64,000 bases of DNA from Variovorax davisae (GTDB lineage Bacteria; Pseudomonadota; Gammaproteobacteria; Burkholderiales; Burkholderiaceae_C). Position 1 is the stretch's first letter. The number at the start of each line of letters is the position of its first letter. The stretch is from the NCBI RefSeq assembly GCF_030316845.1, contig NZ_JASZYS010000005.1, positions 186,001 through 250,000 on the forward strand. Direction: 5' to 3'. The notes under the pieces were generated by a model. That model searched no databases. It saw only the letters and a list, made by a program, of their open reading frames with translations, and was not told the origin of the DNA. Shown piece by piece: positions 1 to 9,244 of the stretch. The position numbers and the translations under genes are program-made.

Positions 1-1260
1 TACATCGGCACCGGCAACGGCTCGCCGTGGGCCCACAGCCAGCGCAGCCCGAAGGGCGGCGACAACCTCTACCTGGCGTCGATCGTGGCGCTCGACCCCG
101 ACACCGGCAAGTACAAGTGGCACTACCAGGAGACGCCCGGCGACAACTGGGACTACACCTCGACGCAGCCGATGATCCTGGCCGACATCAAGGTCGGCGG
201 CAAGCCGCGCAAGGTGATCCTGCACGCGCCCAAGAACGGCTTCTTCTTCGTCATCGACCGCACCAACGGCAAGTTCATCTCGGCCAAGAACTTCGTCGAG
301 GTCAACTGGGCCACGGGCTACGACAAGAACGGCCGGCCGATCGAGATCGCCGCGGCGCGCCAGAACACCAAGCCTGGCGACAGCATCCCCGGGCCCTTCG
401 GCGCCCACAACTGGCACCCGATGTCCTACAACCCGCAGACCGGGCTGGCCTACCTGCCGGCCCAGCATGTGCCGCTGAACCTGATGGACGACAAGGACTG
501 GAAGTTCAACGAGAACGCGCCGGGCCGGCCGCACGCCGCGCTGGGATGGAACACGGCGATGTTCGCCAATGCCGCGCCGCCGACCAGCAAGCCGATGGGC
601 CGCCTGGTGGCCTGGGACCCGGTCGCGCAGAAGGAGGCCTGGGGCGTCGACTACGCGTCGCCCTGGAACGGCGGCACGCTGACCACGGCGGGCAACCTGG
701 TGTTCCAGGGCACGGCCGACGGCCGCCTGGTGGCCTACAACGCCAGGACCGGCGAGAAGCTCTGGGAGACGCCGACCGGCACCGGCGTGGTCGCGGCGCC
801 GGCCACCTACATGGTCGACGGCAAGCAGTACGTGTCGGTGGCGGTGGGCTGGGGCGGCGTCTACGGCCTGGCCCAGCGCGCCACCGAGCGCCAGGGGCCG
901 GGCACCGTCTACACCTTCGTGGCCGGCGGCAACGCGCCCAAGCCGGAGTTCGTGCAGTACCGCATGGACAAGCTGCTGCAGGGCGTCAAGTACGACCCGG
1001 CCAAGGTCGAGGCCGGGACCTACCTGTACGTGAGCAACTGCGTCTTCTGCCACGGCGTGCCCGGCGTCGACCGCGGCGGCAACATCCCGAACCTCGGCTA
1101 CATGAACGCCAGCTTCATCGAGAACCTCGACAAGTTCGTCTTCAAGGGACCGGCGATGGAGCGCGGCATGCCCGACTTCACGGGCAAGCTCACGCCCGAG
1201 GATGTCGACAAGATCAAGGCCTTCATCCAGGGAACGGCCGACGCGATCCGGCCGAAGTGA
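1..1260 (+). CDS. PQQ-dependent quinohaemoprotein dehydrogenase, 3' part
   Basis: C-terminal 419 residues of a periplasmic pyrroloquinoline-quinone alcohol-type dehydrogenase. The frame is open from base 1, so the start and roughly the first 280 residues (family length about 690-710) lie outside the window. Beta-propeller W-motif repeats are visible, for example around bases 720-780 (DGRLVAYNARTGEKLWE). They are followed by a fused cytochrome c domain with the haem motif CVFCH at visible residues 347-351 and a likely axial Met in GMPDF at residue 390. In this family electrons pass from substrate alcohol to PQQ, then haem c, then ubiquinone or a soluble cytochrome. The substrate cannot be told from this part. 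It ends in a strong terminator. Confidence 0.9.
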   Translation, partial: YIGTGNGSPWAHSQRSPKGGDNLYLASIVALDPDTGKYKWHYQETPGDNWDYTSTQPMILADIKVGGKPRKVILHAPKNGFFFVIDRTNGKFISAKNFVEVNWATGYDKNGRPIEIAAARQNTKPGDSIPGPFGAHNWHPMSYNPQTGLAYLPAQHVPLNLMDDKDWKFNENAPGRPHAALGWNTAMFANAAPPTSKPMGRLVAWDPVAQKEAWGVDYASPWNGGTLTTAGNLVFQGTADGRLVAYNARTGEKLWETPTGTGVVAAPATYMVDGKQYVSVAVGWGGVYGLAQRATERQGPGTVYTFVAGGNAPKPEFVQYRMDKLLQGVKYDPAKVEAGTYLYVSNCVFCHGVPGVDRGGNIPNLGYMNASFIENLDKFVFKGPAMERGMPDFTGKLTPEDVDKIKAFIQGTADAIRPK

Positions 1261-1270
1261 CCGTGCCATG

Positions 1271-1307
1271 AAAAAAGCCGCCGGGCTTTCGCGCCGGCGG
1301 CTTTTTT
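1271..1307. terminator. bidirectional Rho-independent terminator
   Basis: Perfect 8-bp GC-rich stem (GCCGCCGG at 1277-1284 with CCGGCGGC at 1294-1301), flanked by six A on the left and six T on the right. It lies between the convergent dehydrogenase and Bug receptor genes and can end transcription from both sides. Confidence 0.93.
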
Positions 1308-1322
1308 GTTCAGGGGCGGGGA

Positions 1323-2300
1323 TCAGTCTGCGTAGACACCGGCCGCCTTGATGATCGGGCTCCACTTGGCGATTTCCGCGGCCACGAACTTCTTGTGGCC
1401 TTCGGGCTCGATGCGGCCGTCGCTCGCGACCACCGCGCCCAGGCCTTCCTGCTTCTTGATGAACTCGGGGTCCTTCAGGGCCACCTTGAGCGCATCGTTG
1501 AGCTTCTTGGTGATGGCCGGCGGCGTGCCCTTGGGGGCGTAGAAGCCGTGCCAGATCGTGACCTCGAAGCCCTTCAGGCCCTCTTCCTGGAGGGTCGGCA
1601 GGTTCTTCAGCAGCGGCGTCGTCAGGCGCTGGGACGTGGTCACGGCATAGGCCTTGACCTTCTTGGCCTCGATCTGCGGCGAGGTGTTGGTGGTCTGGTC
1701 GCACAGCAGGTCGATCTGGCCGCCGATCAGGTCGGTGATGGCGGGTGCGGTGCCCTTGTACGGCACCGGGGTCATCTCGGTCTTCATGGCGGTCTGGTAG
1801 AGCAGGCCGCACAGGTGCGAGGCCGAGCCGATGCCGGCATTGCCGAGGTTGATCTTGCCCTTGTTGGCGGCGATCCAGGCGCTCAGCTCCTTGTAGTTGT
1901 TGGCCGCCATCTGGGGTTTGGCGATCAGCGTCATCGGCACGTCGTTGACGATGCCCAGGTATTCGAAGTCGGTCTCGACCTTGAACGGCACGTTGCGCAC
2001 CAGGGTCGGAATCGTCGACATGCCGATGTGGTTGAGCAGCAGGGTGTACCCGTCCGGGTTGGCGCGCGCCACCTTGGCGGCGCCGATCGAGCTGCCGGCG
2101 CCGGGGACGTTGTCGATCACGATGCTGCCGCCGCCCAGCGGCTTGCGCAGGGCCTCCGCGAGGTCGCGCGCGACGCGGTCGGTCGGGCCGCCGGCGGCGA
2201 AAGGCACCACGATGCTGATGGGCTTGCTGCCCGGGAAGTCCTGGGCGTGCGCGCCTGCCGCGAGGGCGGCCAGCGCGGTGATTGCGAGCAGTGTCTTCAT
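1323..2300 (-). CDS. Bug/TctC-family tripartite tricarboxylate receptor
   Basis: Exported solute-binding protein of 325 residues that captures small carboxylates in the periplasm (Bug family, Pfam TctC). The protein starts MKTLLAITALAALAAGAHAQ, a typical signal peptide with an AHA-Q cleavage site. It continues with the family hallmarks PISIVVPFAAGG near residue 30 and VIDNVPGAGSSIGA near 65. No TctA/TctB membrane partners lie nearby, so it is an orphan receptor as is common in Bordetella and Comamonadaceae. The start at 2300 is the only one that leaves a clean signal peptide; the longer open frame upstream is a shadow of the gene on the other strand. The ligand is unknown. Confidence 0.9.
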   Translation of the reverse strand: MKTLLAITALAALAAGAHAQDFPGSKPISIVVPFAAGGPTDRVARDLAEALRKPLGGGSIVIDNVPGAGSSIGAAKVARANPDGYTLLLNHIGMSTIPTLVRNVPFKVETDFEYLGIVNDVPMTLIAKPQMAANNYKELSAWIAANKGKINLGNAGIGSASHLCGLLYQTAMKTEMTPVPYKGTAPAITDLIGGQIDLLCDQTTNTSPQIEAKKVKAYAVTTSQRLTTPLLKNLPTLQEEGLKGFEVTIWHGFYAPKGTPPAITKKLNDALKVALKDPEFIKKQEGLGAVVASDGRIEPEGHKKFVAAEIAKWSPIIKAAGVYAD

Positions 2301-2489
2301 GCGGTCTCCGAGTAGAAAGGCAGCGATCTTATAGTCTGGCCAGAGGCTGAACATCGCTGTTTTCCCCCAAGTGCTTGATGCAGGCCAAGGAATGGGGGCG
2401 AAGGGCGGATTTGCGGCCCCGGGCCGGCGCCGGGACGCTGTCGCGGGTATCGTTCCCTCCTGCATTTCCAGACCCATGGAGCGACAAGC

Positions 2490-3950
2490 ATGCTGAAACT
2501 CAAGGACCCGACCCTGCTGCGCCAGCAGGCCTTCATCGCCGGCGAATGGGCCGATGCGGACGCGCGCGAGACCCTCCCGGTCAGCAATCCGGCCAATGGC
2601 CAGCCGATCGGCAGCGTGCCCCTGTGCGGCAGCGCCGAGACCGTGCGCGCCATTGCGGCCGCCGAAGTCGCCCAGCGCGCCTGGGCCAGGCGCCCGGCCA
2701 AGGAGCGCTCGGCCATCCTGCGCCGTCTCAACGACCTGATGCTCGCCCACCAGGACGACCTGGCGCTCATCATGACCACCGAGCAGGGCAAGCCGCTGGC
2801 CGAGAGCAAGGGCGAGATCGCCTATGCGGCCTCCTTCATCGAGTGGTTCGCCGAGGAGGCGCGCCGGGTCTACGGCGACACCATCCCGGCGCCGCAGGCC
2901 GACCGCCGCATCCTGGCGCTCAAGCAGCCGGTCGGCGTCACGGCGGCCATCACGCCCTGGAACTTCCCGACCGCCATGCTGACCCGCAAGGCCGGCCCGG
3001 CGCTGGCGGCCGGCTGCGCGATGGTGGTCAAGCCGGCGAGCCAGACGCCGTTCTCGGCGCTGGCCTTCGCCGAACTGGCCGATCGCGCGGGCGTGCCCAA
3101 GGGGCTCCTGTCGGTGCTGACCGGCTCGGCCTCGAAGATCGGCGGCGAGATGACGCGCAGCCCGATCGTGCGCAAGCTCACCTTCACCGGCTCGACCGAG
3201 GTGGGCCGCACGCTGATGAAGCAGTCGGCCGACACCATCAAGAAGCTCTCGCTCGAGCTCGGCGGCAATGCGCCCTTCATCGTCTTCGACGACGCCGACA
3301 TCGACGCCGCCGTCGAGGGCGCGATGGTCTCCAAGTACCGCAACACCGGCCAGACCTGCGTCTGCGCCAATCGCATCTACGTGCAGCGTGGCGTGCTCGA
3401 GGCCTTCACGCAGAAGCTGGTCGCCAGGGTGAACGCGCTCCGGGTCGGCGACGGCACCGAGCCCGGCGTCACCCAGGGCCCGCTGATCGACGACAAGGCG
3501 GTGGCCAAGATCGAGGAGCATGTGGCCGACGCGCTGGCCAAGGGCGCCCGGGTGCTGGCCGGCGGCAAGCGCCACGCGCTGGGCGGACGCTTCTACGAGC
3601 CGACCGTGATCGGCGGCGCCACGGCCGACATGCTGGTGGCGCACGAAGAAACCTTCGGGCCGCTGGCGCCGATCTTCGCCTTCGACACCGAGGAAGCGGC
3701 GATCGCGCAGGCCAACGCCACCGAGTTCGGGCTGGCCTCTTACTTCTACAGCCGTGACATCGGCCGCGTCATGCGGGTCGCCGAGGCGCTCGAATGCGGC
3801 ATCGTCGGCGTCAACACCGGCCTGATCTCGACCGCCGAGGCGCCGTTCGGCGGCGTCAAGCAGTCGGGCCTGGGGCGCGAGGGTTCCAAGTACGGGCTCG
3901 ACGAATTCCTGGAGATCAAGTACGTCTGCCTGGCGGGGCTCGGCCAATGA
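2490..3950 (+). CDS. gabD: NAD(P)-dependent succinate-semialdehyde-type dehydrogenase
   Basis: Aldehyde dehydrogenase superfamily, 486 residues, closest in pattern to GabD, which oxidises succinate semialdehyde to succinate at the end of the GABA and 4-hydroxybutyrate routes. Visible features are the cofactor-binding motif PWNFPTAM near 157-164, KPASQTP near 181-187, FTGSTEVG near 232-239, the general-base Glu256 in LELGG, and the nucleophile Cys290 in GQTC with a second Cys292 as in many SSADHs. Length is typical. A GGAG ribosome site precedes the ATG. The Sir2 gene follows after only 16 bases, so the two are probably co-transcribed. Other semialdehydes (glutarate, malonate) cannot be excluded. 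Confidence 0.88.
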   Translation: MLKLKDPTLLRQQAFIAGEWADADARETLPVSNPANGQPIGSVPLCGSAETVRAIAAAEVAQRAWARRPAKERSAILRRLNDLMLAHQDDLALIMTTEQGKPLAESKGEIAYAASFIEWFAEEARRVYGDTIPAPQADRRILALKQPVGVTAAITPWNFPTAMLTRKAGPALAAGCAMVVKPASQTPFSALAFAELADRAGVPKGLLSVLTGSASKIGGEMTRSPIVRKLTFTGSTEVGRTLMKQSADTIKKLSLELGGNAPFIVFDDADIDAAVEGAMVSKYRNTGQTCVCANRIYVQRGVLEAFTQKLVARVNALRVGDGTEPGVTQGPLIDDKAVAKIEEHVADALAKGARVLAGGKRHALGGRFYEPTVIGGATADMLVAHEETFGPLAPIFAFDTEEAAIAQANATEFGLASYFYSRDIGRVMRVAEALECGIVGVNTGLISTAEAPFGGVKQSGLGREGSKYGLDEFLEIKYVCLAGLGQ

Positions 3951-3966
3951 GCGCGACCCGGGCCGT

Positions 3967-4704
3967 ATGAGCGAGAGCATCGCGCTCGAGCTCGCCGTCG
4001 AACTGCTGCGCGCGGCCCGGCGCATCGTGGTCTTCTCCGGCGCGGGCCTGTCCAAGGCCTCGGGCATTCCGACCTACCGCGATGCCGACGGCCTGTGGAT
4101 GAACCAGGCCGCGCTGCGCTTCTCGCACGCCGAGGACCTGGAACGCGACCCCGCGGGATTCACGAAGTTCTGGGCCGAGCGGCTGCGCGTGGTCGAGGCG
4201 GCCCAGCCCAATCCCGCCCACCTCGCGCTGGCGCGGCTGCAGCGGCTGCGCCCGGCGACGCGGCTGGTGACGCAGAACGTCGACGGCCTGCTGACCCGCG
4301 CCGGCGCCGTCGACGTGCTCGAACTGCACGGCGCCCTGCAGCGCTGGCGCTGCGACCACTGCGGCAACCGCCGCGGGCCCTGGCTGTTCCAGCGCTGCAT
4401 CCGCTGTGGCCGGCGGGCGCGCCCGGACGTCGTGATGTTCGGCGAGATGCTCAACAAGGGCGCGCTGCTCGATGCCCAGGTGGCGGCCGAGGCGTCGGAC
4501 GTCTTCGTGCTGGTCGGCAGCACCGCGGTGGTCTATCCCGCCGCCGACCTGCCCCAGCTGGCGCTCGCCAACGGCGGGCAGCTCATCACCCTCAACGCCG
4601 AGCCGCTGGCGCTCGACGATTCGGCCACCGCGGTGCTGCACGGCAAGGCCGAGGAACTGCTGCCGCTGCTGGTCGTCGGCATCGAGACGGGGACGCGAAG
4701 CTGA
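3967..4704 (+). CDS. Sir2-family NAD-dependent protein deacylase (sirtuin)
   Basis: Protein of 245 residues with a complete sirtuin core: the NAD-binding GAG motif at 25-27 (FSGAGLSKASGIPTYR), TQNVDGL at 102-108, the catalytic His121 in ELHG, and a four-Cys zinc site (C129, C132, C144, C147). RPDVVMFGE at 152-160 is also present. Sirtuins remove acyl groups from lysines with consumption of NAD. The normally conserved IPxFR is IPTYR here, a mild variation seen in some bacterial class III/U members. It sits directly after the semialdehyde dehydrogenase in what looks like one transcription unit, which suggests regulation of acyl-CoA-metabolising enzymes, but that is inference. Confidence 0.9.
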   Translation: MSESIALELAVELLRAARRIVVFSGAGLSKASGIPTYRDADGLWMNQAALRFSHAEDLERDPAGFTKFWAERLRVVEAAQPNPAHLALARLQRLRPATRLVTQNVDGLLTRAGAVDVLELHGALQRWRCDHCGNRRGPWLFQRCIRCGRRARPDVVMFGEMLNKGALLDAQVAAEASDVFVLVGSTAVVYPAADLPQLALANGGQLITLNAEPLALDDSATAVLHGKAEELLPLLVVGIETGTRS

Positions 4705-4719
4705 AGCCTTGCGCATTCT

Positions 4720-4747
4720 TGTGTCGATCGGTTACAGGAGCGACACA
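4720..4747. other. intergenic hairpin downstream of the sirtuin gene
   Basis: Perfect 7-bp inverted repeat TGTGTCG (4720-4726) and CGACACA (4741-4747) with a 14-base loop, starting 16 bases after the sirtuin stop. It has no T tract, so it may be an mRNA 3'-end stabiliser or a weak terminator. I recognise nothing else in the 263-base gap 4705-4967. Confidence 0.35.
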
Positions 4748-4967
4748 GCCGGCCATCGGCACGCACCAAAACGACCCGGCTCGTTGATTGACACGAAAGT
4801 GTGCAAATCGCACGCCCAGAAGCCGGAAATGGTCGCGTCGCCGACACCGTGGCCCGCCTTGCGCACCACGGCAGCGCAGCGGAAGCGCGGGCACGGCACC
4901 GAAACCCTTCGTCGAGGCCGTTGGCTTGCGCTTGTGGAGGGTCCACGCGCCGCGCAGAATAGAACGC

Positions 4968-5399
4968 ATGAAAACTGTGGCAGAAATCCTCAAGGCGAAG
5001 GGCGACGCGGTCGTGTATTCGATCGAGCCTTCCGCAACGGTATACGAAGCGCTGGCGCTGATGGCGGAGAAGAACGTCGGCGCGCTGCTCGTGATGGAGG
5101 GCGAGAAGATCGTCGGCATGATCACCGAGCGCGACTACGCGCGCAAGGTCGTGCTGCTGGCGCGATCGTCGAAGGACACGCCCCTGCGCGACGTCATGAC
5201 GCCGGCCGTGATCTACGTGCGGCCCGACCAGACCACCGAGGACTGCATGGCGCTGATGACCCAGAGCCGCATCCGCCACCTGCCGGTGATGCAGGACGGC
5301 AAGCTGGTCGGCCTGATCTCCATCGGCGACCTGGTCAAGGGCATCATGTCCGAGCAGACCTTCATCATCGAGCAGCTGCAGCACTACATCGCCGGGTAG
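4968..5399 (+). CDS. CBS-domain pair protein
   Basis: Small cytoplasmic protein of 143 residues made almost entirely of two CBS domains (a Bateman module). The first covers roughly 10-65, with VGALLVMEGEKIVGMITERD; the second covers roughly 77-135, with IRHLPVMQDGKLVGLISIGD. CBS pairs bind adenine nucleotides such as AMP, ATP or SAM and act as energy sensors; no effector domain is attached. The start at MKTVAEILK is chosen because the family begins there and the upstream in-frame extension is low-complexity arginine-rich sequence. It stands alone between the sirtuin and the convergent amidohydrolase. Confidence 0.87.
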   Translation: MKTVAEILKAKGDAVVYSIEPSATVYEALALMAEKNVGALLVMEGEKIVGMITERDYARKVVLLARSSKDTPLRDVMTPAVIYVRPDQTTEDCMALMTQSRIRHLPVMQDGKLVGLISIGDLVKGIMSEQTFIIEQLQHYIAG

Positions 5400-5428
5400 G
5401 ATGGCCCGGCGGCCGCCAGACCGTCCCT

Positions 5429-6763
5429 TCAGACCTGCATCAGATCATCCAGCAGCCGGTAGTCCGGCAGCGTGGTGTCGATCGCCCGCCCGCCGCGCAG
5501 CACGGTGCGGTCGAACTGCGTGCGCGACAGCATCTCCGAATAGTTGCGGGCCTTGAGCACCAGCAGGTCGGCGCTCGCCCCGACCTTCAACACGCCGCGG
5601 TCGATGCCCATGATCGCCGCCGGCGTCTCGCTGGCGGCGCGGATCCAGTCGCCGAGCGGATGGTCCAGGTGCAGGATCTTCACCGCCTGGGTGAAGGTGT
5701 CGAGCATGTCGTGGTCGCCGTAGGCATGGAACGGATCTCGGCAGTTGTCGCCGGCCACCGCCACCCGCAGCCCGCGCGCCTTCATCTCGTGCAGCACGGT
5801 CACGCCGCGCCAGCGCGGGGTGCGCGCCCCGGGGCTGCGGTCCTGCAGGTACATGTTGACGGTCGGCAGGCTCACGATGTCGATGCCGGCATCGCGGCAG
5901 GCGGCGATCGTCTCTTCGATGAATTCGTCGGTCTGCAGGGCCAGCGAGGTGACGTGGCCGCACAGCACGCGGCCCTTGAAGCCCTGGCCCACCGCATGGC
6001 GGGCGACCCGGATCAGCGCCCGTGCGCGCGGGTCGGTCGATTCGTCGACATGCAGGTCGAGGTCCAGCCCCCGCTCGCCGGCCAGCGTGAACACGCGCAC
6101 CAGCGCCTCGTCGAGTTCCGGCGGCATCGTTTCGCTCGGAAAGGCCGCGGATCGCGTCACGCAGCCCAGCTTGCCGCCGCTCTCGGCCACGATGTCGGCC
6201 AGCCGGCGGCCCTCGTCGGTGAGGAAGATGTCGAGCGGCGCGATCGACGACACCTGGAGGTCGATGCGCCCGGCCCAGCGCTCGCGCACCTCGCGCAGCA
6301 CCGGAAACGAGATCGATGCCTGGGGCGCGAGGGAGTCGAGGTGGGTGCTGATCGCAACCACGCCCTTGGCATAGGCGGTGGCGAGGCCGAACTCCATGCG
6401 CCGCCGCACGTCCTCCGCGTTCCAGTTCGCCTGGCGGTCGCGCATGGTGGCCATCGAGGCCCCCGCGCCGTCGCCGGTCGGGTTGGCCTGGCGCGGCCAG
6501 ATGTGGCCCTTGTCGAGGTGCGTGTGGCAGTCGACCAGGCCGGGCAGCACCATCGAGGCGTCGAGGTCCGGCCCCCATTCGGCGGGCATGCGGCCGGCCA
6601 GGTCGATGGCGGCGATGCGGCCGTCGTCGATCAGCAGGTCGATCGCGACCAGGTCGTCGCCGGTGTCGGCCGGCAGCGCGGGCGACACCAGGCAGCGGGG
6701 GGCGCGCAGGTTGCGCAGGGCATGGCGCGAAGCGTGGGGCGGCTGGAAGAAGGCGTGGGTCAT
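5429..6763 (-). CDS. cytosine deaminase-like amidohydrolase
   Basis: Metal-dependent hydrolase of about 444 residues of the amidohydrolase superfamily, CodA/AtzC-like branch. Metal and catalytic motifs visible in order are HTHLDKGH, HLDSL, LHVDES, GHVTS and GDNCRDPF, the last giving the conserved metal Asp. The C-terminal small beta-domain ends with GASADLLVLKA. The family deaminates cytosine or hydrolyses related cyclic amides and triazine intermediates. The actual substrate cannot be fixed. The start is uncertain: 6787 would add eight residues (MEPIPRPP) and neither has a good ribosome site. It is transcribed away from the neighbouring dnaJ-like gene. Confidence 0.82.
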   Translation of the reverse strand: MTHAFFQPPHASRHALRNLRAPRCLVSPALPADTGDDLVAIDLLIDDGRIAAIDLAGRMPAEWGPDLDASMVLPGLVDCHTHLDKGHIWPRQANPTGDGAGASMATMRDRQANWNAEDVRRRMEFGLATAYAKGVVAISTHLDSLAPQASISFPVLREVRERWAGRIDLQVSSIAPLDIFLTDEGRRLADIVAESGGKLGCVTRSAAFPSETMPPELDEALVRVFTLAGERGLDLDLHVDESTDPRARALIRVARHAVGQGFKGRVLCGHVTSLALQTDEFIEETIAACRDAGIDIVSLPTVNMYLQDRSPGARTPRWRGVTVLHEMKARGLRVAVAGDNCRDPFHAYGDHDMLDTFTQAVKILHLDHPLGDWIRAASETPAAIMGIDRGVLKVGASADLLVLKARNYSEMLSRTQFDRTVLRGGRAIDTTLPDYRLLDDLMQV

Positions 6764-6850
6764 CGGCGGGCGGGGGATCGGTTCCATTGCGCTCTGGCTG
6801 CCGCAAGGAGCATGCCCGTCGACGCGCATGCTCGTGGATAATTCGCGCCG

Positions 6851-7912
6851 ATGGGCACCGACAACGCTTTCGCCGAACTGGGACTGGCTTCCGACGCCAC
6901 CGAGCGTGAAGTCAAGGCCGCCTGGCGACGGCTGGCCTCGCAGTGGCACCCCGACCGCAACGGCAGCGCCGATGCCGTCGCCCGGATGCAGCGGATCAAC
7001 CAGGCCTTCGAGGCCATTCGCAATGCCGGCTTCCCCGCCCGCCCGGCGCCCGCGCCGGCCGACGACGCCGAGCCCGCCCCGGCCGCTGCCGAAGACGCCG
7101 ATGAACCCCGGCGCCGGCCCATCCATCGCAAGGTCAAGCTCACGCTCGAGGAGGCGGCCGCCGGCAGCATCAAGTCGCTGCGCGGCCGGATGACCCTGGC
7201 CTGCGCCACCTGCGACGGGGCCGGCCACCAGGTGCTCGGCGGCAACTGCGCGCTCTGCGGCGGCTCGGGCGCGGTGGCCAAGCGCTCCTTCTTCGGCTGG
7301 CCCGGCGGCATGAGCGAGTGCGTCGCCTGCCACGGCGGCGGCATCGCCCAGCGAAGCTGTCCGGACTGCGAGGGTGCCGGGACCCAGACGCGCGCCTACC
7401 AGGTCAAGGTGCGCATCCCGCCCGGCGTGCGCCACGGCGACCTGCTGCACGTCGACGGCCGGCGCGCGCGCGCCAATCCGCCGCCGGCCGATCTCGAGCT
7501 TCGGGTCGAACTGCTGGCCCACCCCTTCTTCGAACTCGACGACGACGGCACGCTGCGCTGCGAGATGCCGGTCGACGGCTTCGCCTGGATCGCCAACCGA
7601 ACCATCCAGCTGCCCACCCTTGCAGGCCTGCGCTCGCTGGCCTTGCGCCGCGACCGCTTGACCTACCGGCTGCCGGGCGAGGGCTATCCGAACGGGCGCA
7701 GCGGCGCGCGCGGCGACCAGGTGGTCACGGTGCAGCCGGTGTTTCCCGAGCAACTCAGCGCCGACCAGGAGATCCTGCTCGACCAACTCATCGCATCGTC
7801 GTCGGGCCACGGCGCCGCAGCGCCGGACGAGCGCCTGCGGGCCTGGCACCGGGGCCTGCGCGCCTGGGAGCGCGGGCTCGATGCGCGCGACCGGCGGACC
7901 GCCCAGGGCTGA
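6851..7912 (+). CDS. DnaJ-like J-domain protein with zinc-finger repeats
   Basis: Protein of 353 residues with an N-terminal J domain (residues 5-53, HPD at 33-35) that should stimulate an Hsp70 ATPase. It then has an Ala/Pro/Asp-rich linker (about 54-90) instead of the usual Gly/Phe-rich segment. Four CxxCxGxG-type zinc-finger repeats follow (CATCDGAG, CALCGGSG, CVACHGGG, CPDCEGAG, about 118-180), then a shortened C-terminal substrate-binding part. This is not the housekeeping DnaJ, which is about 375 residues, has a G/F region and sits with dnaK. The stop abuts the stop of the convergent CoA-transferase gene without a gap. Confidence 0.82.
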   Translation: MGTDNAFAELGLASDATEREVKAAWRRLASQWHPDRNGSADAVARMQRINQAFEAIRNAGFPARPAPAPADDAEPAPAAAEDADEPRRRPIHRKVKLTLEEAAAGSIKSLRGRMTLACATCDGAGHQVLGGNCALCGGSGAVAKRSFFGWPGGMSECVACHGGGIAQRSCPDCEGAGTQTRAYQVKVRIPPGVRHGDLLHVDGRRARANPPPADLELRVELLAHPFFELDDDGTLRCEMPVDGFAWIANRTIQLPTLAGLRSLALRRDRLTYRLPGEGYPNGRSGARGDQVVTVQPVFPEQLSADQEILLDQLIASSSGHGAAAPDERLRAWHRGLRAWERGLDARDRRTAQG

Positions 7913-9208
7913 TCAGAGCAGCTTCGCGCGCTTCGCCTGCTCGGTCAGCTCGGCGCGGAAATCCGGATGCGCGATCGCGATCAGTGCCTGTGCCCGCTGC
8001 TTGGCCGACTTGCCGCGCAGCTCGGCCACGCCGTGCTCGGTGACCACGTAGTTGATGTCGTTCTTGCTCGTGCTGACGTGCGTGCCCGGCGACAGCGAGG
8101 GCACGATGCGCGAGATCGTGTCGCCCTTGGCCGTCGAAGGCAGCACGATGAAGGCCTTGCCGCCGCGCGAGCGGTTGGCGGCGCGCACGAAGTCGGACTG
8201 GCCGCCGGTGCCCGAGAAGGGGGCATGGCCCAGGCTCTCGGAGCCGCACTGGCCCAGCAGGTCGATCTGCAAGGTGGCGTTGATGGCGACCAGGTTGTCG
8301 TTCAGGCCCGCCAGCGCCGGGTCGTTGGTGAAGTTGACGGGATGGATCTCCACCGCCGGGTTGCGGTCCATGAAGCGGTACAGCTTGTTCGAGCCGAGCG
8401 CGAAGGTCGCGATCGTCTTGCCGGGCAGGTAGTTCTTGCGCCGGTTGGTGACCACGCCGGCCTCGATCAAGGTCAGGATGCCGTCGCCCAGCATCTCGGT
8501 GTGGATGCCCAGGTCGCGCTTGTCCGTGAGCTGCATCACGACCGCGTCGGGAATGCCGCCGTAGCCGATCTGGAGGGTCGACCCGTCCTCGATCAGCGCG
8601 GCGACATGCTTGCCGATGGCCTGCTGCACCGGGCCGATCTTCGGCAGGCCGACCTCCAGCACCGGGTCGCTGCTCTCCACCAGCGCCGCGACCTGCGAGA
8701 CATGCACGTGGCAGTTGCCGTTGGCGAAGGGCACGTTGGGGTTCACCTCGAGCACCACCGCGCGGGCCCGGGCCACCGCCGCCATCGTGTAGTCGGCCCC
8801 CAGGCTGAGCGCGAAGTAGCCGTGGGCGTCCATCGGCGAAGCCATGCTGAAGACCACGTCGGCCGGGATCTGGCCGCGCTCGATCTGGGCCGGGATCTCC
8901 GAGAAGTAGTTGGGGATGAAGTCGATCCAGCCTTCCTGTCCGCCGGCGCGGGTCGCGCCGCCGAAGAACAGGGCGACGTGGCGCACGTGCTGCGTGGTCT
9001 CGGGGTCGATGTAGGCGTACTTGCGCATCGCCAGGATCTGCGCCACCTTCACGTCCTTGAAGTCGCGCCGCTGGGCCGACAGCGCGGTGAGCAGCGCGGG
9101 CGGCTCACCGACCCCGGTCGGCACGATGATCAGGTCGCCGTCGCACACCTGGCGCACGGCCTCTGCGGCCGGCTGCAGCTTCTGTTGGTAGAGGTCGTGG
9201 GGGGTCAT
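7913..9208 (-). CDS. acetyl-CoA hydrolase/transferase family protein
   Basis: Class I CoA-transferase of 431 residues, similar in layout to 4-hydroxybutyrate or succinyl-CoA:acetate CoA-transferases. The catalytic glutamate that forms the enzyme-CoA thioester is probably Glu238 in GIHTEMLGDG. The C-terminal glycine motif FSGTGGQSDFVR is intact. It lies 36 bases downstream of the PaaK-like ligase gene on the same strand and may be the last gene of the uptake/activation operon. It would move CoA between organic acids in the cytoplasm. Acceptor and donor are unknown. Confidence 0.84.
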   Translation of the reverse strand: MTPHDLYQQKLQPAAEAVRQVCDGDLIIVPTGVGEPPALLTALSAQRRDFKDVKVAQILAMRKYAYIDPETTQHVRHVALFFGGATRAGGQEGWIDFIPNYFSEIPAQIERGQIPADVVFSMASPMDAHGYFALSLGADYTMAAVARARAVVLEVNPNVPFANGNCHVHVSQVAALVESSDPVLEVGLPKIGPVQQAIGKHVAALIEDGSTLQIGYGGIPDAVVMQLTDKRDLGIHTEMLGDGILTLIEAGVVTNRRKNYLPGKTIATFALGSNKLYRFMDRNPAVEIHPVNFTNDPALAGLNDNLVAINATLQIDLLGQCGSESLGHAPFSGTGGQSDFVRAANRSRGGKAFIVLPSTAKGDTISRIVPSLSPGTHVSTSKNDINYVVTEHGVAELRGKSAKQRAQALIAIAHPDFRAELTEQAKRAKLL

Positions 9209-9244
9209 CTCGAAAGCTCCTGTTCGCGGCCGCCATCTTCCATC

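Noticed and set aside
2301..4067. Long minus-strand frame continuing upstream of the first Bug receptor (joined length 914 codons)
   Set aside because: It is antisense to the well-supported aldehyde dehydrogenase and sirtuin genes; its upper part is repetitive Arg/Gly/Ala/Asp-rich sequence without domains. Only the last 325 codons, from the signal peptide, are real.
4788..4816. TTGACA at 4788-4793 as a -35 box for the CBS gene
   Set aside because: Perfect -35 wording, but no acceptable -10 hexamer at 15-19 bases and it lies 175 bases before the start.
5429..7849. Amidohydrolase frame extended back into the dnaJ-like gene
   Set aside because: The extension of about 360 residues is antisense to dnaJ motifs and lacks any family similarity; the amidohydrolase begins near 6763.
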